Assembly: GCA_964428175.1 (NCBI GenBank)
Contig: CAYRXM010000062.1
Span: 1 to 25,901, forward strand
Reading direction: 5' to 3'
From: CAYRXM01 sp964428175
Lineage (GTDB): Bacteria > Chloroflexota > Anaerolineae > JAFGEY01
Length of the DNA stretch: 25,901 bases
Below the pieces are notes generated by a model. It worked only from the letters and a program-made list of their open reading frames with translations. It was not told where the DNA came from and did no database searches. Below are positions 21,836 to 25,901 of the stretch, piece after piece; the first letter of the stretch is position 1, and the number at the start of each line of letters is the position of its first letter. The position numbers and the translations under genes were made by a program.

Positions 21836-23801
21836 CCGCCCGCGCGCCGATTGGTGCCGGTGCGGGCTTGCGCCGCGGCTCGCCGCCCGGCTGCGCGGCG
21901 GCCTCTGGCGACTGGCCCTGGCGTTGATTCAAAGCGCAGGCCGGCTGGCCGTCTGGGCCGCCTCGGTCGACGTCACCATCCCCGGCTCGCCCGCCGACCG
22001 GCTGGACTGGGCCGAGATCGAGGCCCACCTGCCGCACATCGACCGCGACGCGGCGCGCATCGCCGGCTACCTGCGCCGCTCCACCGAGATGGAAGAACAG
22101 AGCATCCGCATCCAGCAAGACCAGATCGTCCGCTACGTGACCCCGCGCGGCCGCCAGGTCAGCCGCTGGTACACCGACGATGCCCTCTCCGGCCGCTCGC
22201 ACACCCGCCCCCAGCTCCGCCGGCTCCAGCACGACATCCGCGCCGGCCTGGTCGACATCGTGGTCATCGACCGCATCGACCGCCTGTACCGCAACCTGCT
22301 CGGCCTGCTGCGCTTCGTCAAGCTGTGCAGCGACCACAACGTCCTGCTCATCTCGGTCAGCGAGGGCGTCGACTTTCAGAGCCAGTGGGGCAAGCTGACC
22401 CTCTTTGTCCTCGGTGGCCTGGCCGAGATCTATGTCGACAAGCTGGCCGACGAGACGCGCAAGGGCAAGCGCCAACGCGCCAGCGAGGGCTACGACAACG
22501 CCGCCTTTCGCTTCGGCTACTGCAACGGGCGCTGCGCGCACTGCACCGACCCCAACGGCTTCGACTACTGCCCCTGCTTCGACGGGCGCGATCGCGGCGA
22601 CGGGCAGGTCAAGGTGCCCCACCCGGTCGAGTGCCTGGCCGTCCACCTGGCCTTCTTGCTCTACGCGCAGCGCGGCTTTTCCGGTGCCGACATCGCTGCC
22701 TATCTCAACGATCACACCTTCCGCTACCGGGACGGGGCGCTGATCTGCCTGGATGGGGAGCGTGAGGTCGAACGGTTTCCCGTCGATCACCGTGCCCTGG
22801 CCGCCGTCGACGAGACCGACCGGGCGCTCCTGGAAGAGATACTGGAAGGCGAGACGATTCGCTTTCGCACCAAAGGCGTCCCCAAGGGCGAGGAAACCCA
22901 GCTCAGCCCCGACGACCGCCGCCGCTACGGCCCCGGCGCATTCGACAGCGACGCCATTCGCACGCTGCTCGCCAACCGCTTCTACGTCGGCGAGACCCCC
23001 TACGCCGGCAGCCGCCCCGACGGGCGCCGGCTGCGCCGTCCGCAGTGGTTCGACGGGCGGCACAGGCCGCTGGTCTCCCGCGCCCGCTTCGAGCGCTGCC
23101 GGGCCATCCGCGAGCAGCGCGGCACGCGCGCCCAGAACCGCAGCCAGGCCTACCGCATCTACCCGCTCTCCGGCTTGCTCCACTGCGCACAGCACCGCAC
23201 GCGCACCTTCCGCGTCCTGCCCAGCGGCAGCTACCTGTACTACGAGTCCAAGCTCTGCCACACCAAGATCGAGCGCCAGGAGCGCCACCGCACCGTCGTC
23301 CGTGCTGCCGAGATCGAGGCCGACGTGCTCGACCTGGCCGGGCAGCTGTGCCTGCCTCCGCTGCTGCGCGACCGGGTCCTGGCCTACCTGGTCGACGACG
23401 AGGGCCTGGAGGGCGTGCTGCGCCGCCGCCGGCAGGTCTACGAACGCCTGCGCCGCGCCCGCGCGCTCTACACCGACCGCTTCAACCCGCTGCCGCAGGC
23501 CGAATACGACCGCATCGTGACCGAATGCGAGTTGGACCTGGCCGGGATGGAACTGGAACACATCCCGCACTGCGCGCAGGCGCTGCCCTACCTGGACGAC
23601 TGGCGCGCGCTGCTCGACGCGGCGACGCCGGAAGAAAAAAACAGACTGCTGCGCCATCTCTTCGCAGCAGTCTACATCGATCCCGATTCGGGTCGACCGT
23701 CTGAATTCAAAGTCTACCCGCCCTTCCGCCCCTTCCTGCCCGAACGGGCACAGGTGCAGGGCGGGGACGCCTACGCGCCCGGCGGATCCGCCGGCAGGTA
23801 G
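21804..23801 (+). CDS. Large serine recombinase 1 (resolvase/invertase family)
   Basis: This 665-residue protein has the serine-recombinase catalytic domain with YLRRS (Ser93), VIDRIDRLYRN and the helix ending in VDKLADETRKGKR, followed by a recombinase domain (about 260-440), a ribbon segment (YPLSGLLHC...) and a C-terminal region ending KNRLLRHLF. It would cut and rejoin DNA at att-like sites through a phosphoserine link. Two oddities: about 88 residues precede the YLRRS motif, far more than usual, and a Cys cluster C-x3-C-x2-C-x8-C lies at 240-256, right after the catalytic domain. ATG 21804 is chosen for GGAGAG four bases before it; GTG 21786 is possible. The 3' end overlaps the convergent XRE gene by 31 bases. 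Confidence 0.88.
   Translation: MALTALVRPANRPRADWCRCGLAPRLAARLRGGLWRLALALIQSAGRLAVWAASVDVTIPGSPADRLDWAEIEAHLPHIDRDAARIAGYLRRSTEMEEQSIRIQQDQIVRYVTPRGRQVSRWYTDDALSGRSHTRPQLRRLQHDIRAGLVDIVVIDRIDRLYRNLLGLLRFVKLCSDHNVLLISVSEGVDFQSQWGKLTLFVLGGLAEIYVDKLADETRKGKRQRASEGYDNAAFRFGYCNGRCAHCTDPNGFDYCPCFDGRDRGDGQVKVPHPVECLAVHLAFLLYAQRGFSGADIAAYLNDHTFRYRDGALICLDGEREVERFPVDHRALAAVDETDRALLEEILEGETIRFRTKGVPKGEETQLSPDDRRRYGPGAFDSDAIRTLLANRFYVGETPYAGSRPDGRRLRRPQWFDGRHRPLVSRARFERCRAIREQRGTRAQNRSQAYRIYPLSGLLHCAQHRTRTFRVLPSGSYLYYESKLCHTKIERQERHRTVVRAAEIEADVLDLAGQLCLPPLLRDRVLAYLVDDEGLEGVLRRRRQVYERLRRARALYTDRFNPLPQAEYDRIVTECELDLAGMELEHIPHCAQALPYLDDWRALLDAATPEEKNRLLRHLFAAVYIDPDSGRPSEFKVYPPFRPFLPERAQVQGGDAYAPGGSAGR
23635..23673 (-). 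terminator. Intrinsic terminator embedded antisense in recombinase 1
   Basis: On the minus strand a perfect 11-bp stem (AGACTGCTGCG at 23643-23653 with CGCAGCAGTCT at 23663-23673, 9-nt loop) is followed by G and seven T residues (A7 at 23635-23641 on the plus strand). It lies about 98 bases past the stop of the convergent XRE gene, so it probably ends that transcript. A matching structure lies at 25777-25815. Confidence 0.65.
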
Positions 23802-24184
23802 CCGGCGACCAACAGGCGCACCGCCGCGATCACCCGCCGTCGCAGCACCGCATCGGCCAGCCGCGACAGGTCATCGATCAGCTCTTTAACATCTGAAGAA
23901 ACACTTTCCGGATCGACCTCCACCCGTTCGAACAGCTTGAGCGGCCGGTATCCCGCCGCCTGCAGCAGTTCGTTGGGATTCACTCCATAGTGGTCGGCGA
24001 GCAGGATCAAGGCCTGCATCTGCGGCCGCTGCCGGCGCACGCAGTAGCGGCGCATCGTCTCCACGTCCAGCCCGGCGTTCAGGCTCGCTTCGCGGTAGCT
24101 CTCGTTGCGCTCCGCGCGCAGCCGCTCCAGCAGCGCCACCAGCGGCGCCGGATCGTACGTCTCTCCCGGCATTCTCGTGACCAT
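23771..24184 (-). CDS. XRE-type helix-turn-helix regulator
   Basis: This 137-residue protein has a lambda-repressor-like HTH at about residues 14-70 (LVALLERLRAERNESYREA...NPNELLQAAGY) and a helical C-terminal part. It probably represses itself and/or recombinase 2, from which it is divergent with 82 bases between starts. ATG 24184 is preferred, as AAGGAGG stands four bases before it; the in-frame extension to 24286 would overlap recombinase 2 and has no ribosome site. Its 3' end overlaps that of recombinase 1 by 31 bases and the terminator is inside recombinase 1. Confidence 0.83.
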   Translation of the reverse strand: MVTRMPGETYDPAPLVALLERLRAERNESYREASLNAGLDVETMRRYCVRRQRPQMQALILLADHYGVNPNELLQAAGYRPLKLFERVEVDPESVSSDVKELIDDLSRLADAVLRRRVIAAVRLLVAGYLPADPPGA

Positions 24185-24193
24185 TTGGCCTCC

Positions 24194-24223
24194 TTGACAG
24201 CACGTGTTCGTGTATGATATGGT
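24194..24223 (+). promoter_or_regulatory. Promoter of recombinase 2, with possible operator
   Basis: TTGACA (24194-24199) and TATGGT (24218-24223) are 18 bases apart with an extended TGA. An inverted repeat CACG-TGTT-CGTG (24201-24212) lies in the spacer, where the divergent XRE regulator could bind and block it. Confidence 0.5.
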
Positions 24224-24266
24224 AGCAGCATCGTTTATCCACCGTTTTACCCCAAGGAGGCTATCT

Positions 24267-25901
24267 ATGTCCAGGAACACACGCACCCCTCAGAGGTCCG
24301 GCGACGACGAAGATGATGCCGCCGGTTATGCCCGCGCTTCGACCCCCGGCCAGGTCATCAACGGCTTTTCGATGGACGCCCAGGACGATGCCATCATCCA
24401 GTTCGCGCAGTCGCGGGGCTTGACGCTGGTCAAGATCTACCGCGATCCCGGCATCTCCGGCACCCGCGATGACCGCCCGGCGCTGGAGCAGCTGCTTCAG
24501 GACGCCGCGGACGGCCTGTTCGACGTGGTCATCGTGCACTCGATCGACCGCTTCTTCCGCGACCTGCAAGGGCTGCTCAAGGCGCTGCATCACCTGCACA
24601 AGCACGGCGTGTCGTTCGTCTCGATCACCGAGAACATCGACTTTACCACGCCCTGGGGCAAGCTCTCGCTGGCCGTGCTGGGCACGCTGGCCGAAATCTA
24701 CATCGACAAGCTCTCCGAAGAGACCAAGAAGGGCAAGCGCGCCCGGGCCAAGAAAGGCCTCTACAATGGCCAGCCGCCGCTGGGCTACTGCAAGGGCACT
24801 TGCTCCGCGTGCAGCGATCCCAACGGCGAAGGGTACTGCCCGCGCTTCGGCGGGCCGGACCTGGCCCTCGAATACCGGGAGGACCCCGAAGCCTCACGGC
24901 TCCCGCTGTGCCCTCACCCGGTCGAATCGCTGGCCGTCCGCCTGGCTTTCGAGTGGTACCTCACCGGTACCCTCTCCGACGGCCAGATCGCCGACCGGCT
25001 CAACGAGTACGAGCACATCCTGGACGATGGCACGATCGTAGCCTTGCGCACCAAGGGCGCGCTGGGCCGCTTCCCGCCCGGACGCTTTGGCAAGGACTCG
25101 GTGCGCGAGCTGCTGCAGCATCCCTTCTACACCGGCAAGGTGCCCTACTATGGCCGCGATGCCGCCGGTCGACGCCGCAAGCGCACCGCCCCGGAGGTGC
25201 TCTACGACGGCCAACATCCCGCCCTGGTCAATGAAAAGGACTTTCAGGAGGTGCAGCGGATGCGCCAGCAAGCCAGCCGGCGCAGTCGGGGAGGAGATGG
25301 ACGCCCCAGGGTCTACCCACTCTCCGGTCTGCTGGCCTGTTGGGGGTGCCGGCGGCGGATGCGCGCCAACTCGTCCAACGGCAGCCACTACTACAACGAC
25401 GCCACCCGCATCGAGCACCTCGGCGACTGCGACCAGCCGGCCATCCCGGCTGAAGTGATCGAAAGCCAGGTCGTCGAGTTCCTGCGCGGGGCCCGGCTGC
25501 CGCCGGACTGGCAGGCGCGCGTGGATGAGATGCTTTTCACCGCGCGCGAACTGGACGACGTCCAGGCCGAAGAGGCGCACATCCGCGCGCGGATGGACCG
25601 GGCGACCGAGTTGTACCTGGAAGGCGCGATCGACAAGGCGCGGTTTCAGGAAGAACGGAGAGGTTGTGAAAGAGCGCTGTCCAACTTGTTTCCACCTGAG
25701 AAAAGTGGTATAATACAAGCAGGCTTGATCCTGGAGCAATTCGATGAATTGTGGGGACAGGCCGTAGCACATGGACAAAAAAACAGGCTACTACGATCGA
25801 TAGTCATAGTAGCCTTTGCATCGGGTTCCGAGCTAGTTGCTATTCAGCTAAAGAAACCCTTTTACGCCCTGATGCAATTTTGGCGCTGCGGGAGCGACGG
25901 G
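24267..25901 (+). CDS. Large serine recombinase 2 (partial, runs off the window)
   Basis: The frame is open for 545 codons from ATG 24267 to the right edge, with an ideal AAGGAGG six bases upstream. YARAS gives catalytic Ser25, followed by VHSIDRFFRDL and YIDKLSEETKKGKR, then the Cys cluster at 175-191 (C-x3-C-x2-C-x8-C) also seen in recombinase 1, the recombinase domain, a zinc-ribbon segment with CWGC, a coiled helix and the KNRLLR motif near the C-terminus. It is clearly homologous to recombinase 1 but lacks its long N-terminal extension. GC content falls sharply after about 25680, although the protein still aligns with the end of recombinase 1 (KNRLLR, then KPFY versus RPF). Little of the protein is missing. 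Confidence 0.88.
   Translation, partial: MSRNTRTPQRSGDDEDDAAGYARASTPGQVINGFSMDAQDDAIIQFAQSRGLTLVKIYRDPGISGTRDDRPALEQLLQDAADGLFDVVIVHSIDRFFRDLQGLLKALHHLHKHGVSFVSITENIDFTTPWGKLSLAVLGTLAEIYIDKLSEETKKGKRARAKKGLYNGQPPLGYCKGTCSACSDPNGEGYCPRFGGPDLALEYREDPEASRLPLCPHPVESLAVRLAFEWYLTGTLSDGQIADRLNEYEHILDDGTIVALRTKGALGRFPPGRFGKDSVRELLQHPFYTGKVPYYGRDAAGRRRKRTAPEVLYDGQHPALVNEKDFQEVQRMRQQASRRSRGGDGRPRVYPLSGLLACWGCRRRMRANSSNGSHYYNDATRIEHLGDCDQPAIPAEVIESQVVEFLRGARLPPDWQARVDEMLFTARELDDVQAEEAHIRARMDRATELYLEGAIDKARFQEERRGCERALSNLFPPEKSGIIQAGLILEQFDELWGQAVAHGQKNRLLRSIVIVAFASGSELVAIQLKKPFYALMQFWRCGSDG
25777..25815 (-). terminator. Intrinsic terminator embedded antisense in recombinase 2
   Basis: On the minus strand a perfect 9-bp stem (AGGCTACTA at 25785-25793 with TAGTAGCCT at 25807-25815, 13-nt loop) is followed by G and seven T residues. 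Position in the gene, A7-C flank and total length of 31 nt are the same as at 23635-23673, while the stem bases differ in paired fashion. Confidence 0.6.

Noticed and set aside
21615..23657. 680-codon minus-strand open frame opposite recombinase 1
   Set aside because: It is a shadow of GC-rich coding DNA: repetitive Ala/Val/Gly/Gln composition, no domain, no ribosome site, and the plus strand has clear recombinase motifs.
18865..25719. Shared 11-mer TATAATACAAG at 18865-18875 and 25709-25719
   Set aside because: The second copy is inside recombinase 2 coding sequence and no half-site array precedes it; an 11-base match is expected by chance in this length.
24894..25778. 294-codon minus-strand frame opposite recombinase 2
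   Set aside because: Low-complexity shadow of the recombinase coding strand; its supposed start region falls in the terminator hairpin.

Overview
The window is a GC-rich bacterial chromosome segment, probably from Chloroflexota (Anaerolineae/Caldilineae-like). This placement is inferred from gene content (URO-D-like and xylose-isomerase-like sugar genes, an AfsR-type STAND protein, large serine recombinases) and is not proven. Recognisable sigma70-type promoters recur, several with an extended -10 such as TGTGCTATACT. No rRNA, tRNA or CRISPR array was seen.

Layout. (1) 1-6345 is a carbohydrate-use block: the tail of an unknown gene, a URO-D-family protein and a BNR sialidase-like/LamG protein on the plus strand, converging on a TIM-barrel sugar isomerase/epimerase and a GH3 beta-glucosidase on the minus strand. 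(2) 6406-13160 (minus) is a two-gene, translationally coupled restriction/defence-type operon: a PLD-nuclease/SNF2-helicase fusion followed by an Eco57I/PglX-like adenine methylase whose 3' third is strikingly AT-rich. Its ~370-bp upstream region holds divergent promoters, a structured leader and a candidate antisense RNA with its own promoter and terminator. (3) 13533-17168 is ordinary metabolism: flavin reductase, SDR dehydrogenase (minus), a glycerophosphodiesterase-like protein and an Ldh-family oxidoreductase. (4) 17367-25901 is an accessory island. It holds a coupled minus-strand operon (zinc ribbon, excisionase-type HTH, HExxH metallopeptidase), a Lys-rich 41-aa protein, a STAND (NB-ARC) ATPase with an N-terminal HTH, two related large serine recombinases (the second runs off the window) and an XRE-type regulator between them.

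The most notable structures are in the island. Two arrays of alternating inverted half-sites (CGCAAY / RTTGCG, often separated by GAA) sit on either side of the STAND gene, each directly upstream of a TATAAT box that reads away toward the small protein or toward recombinase 1. Both recombinase genes also carry, at the homologous place near their 3' end, an A7-C run followed by a perfect hairpin of the same total length (31 nt). The stems differ by paired substitutions. On the minus strand each is a canonical intrinsic terminator. The first lies just past the stop of the convergent XRE gene, and the second predicts a similar convergent gene just beyond the window.

Working model (inference): the STAND protein and/or the small HTH proteins control recombinase expression through the arrays, and each recombinase is paired with a convergent regulator whose terminator is embedded antisense in the recombinase coding sequence.
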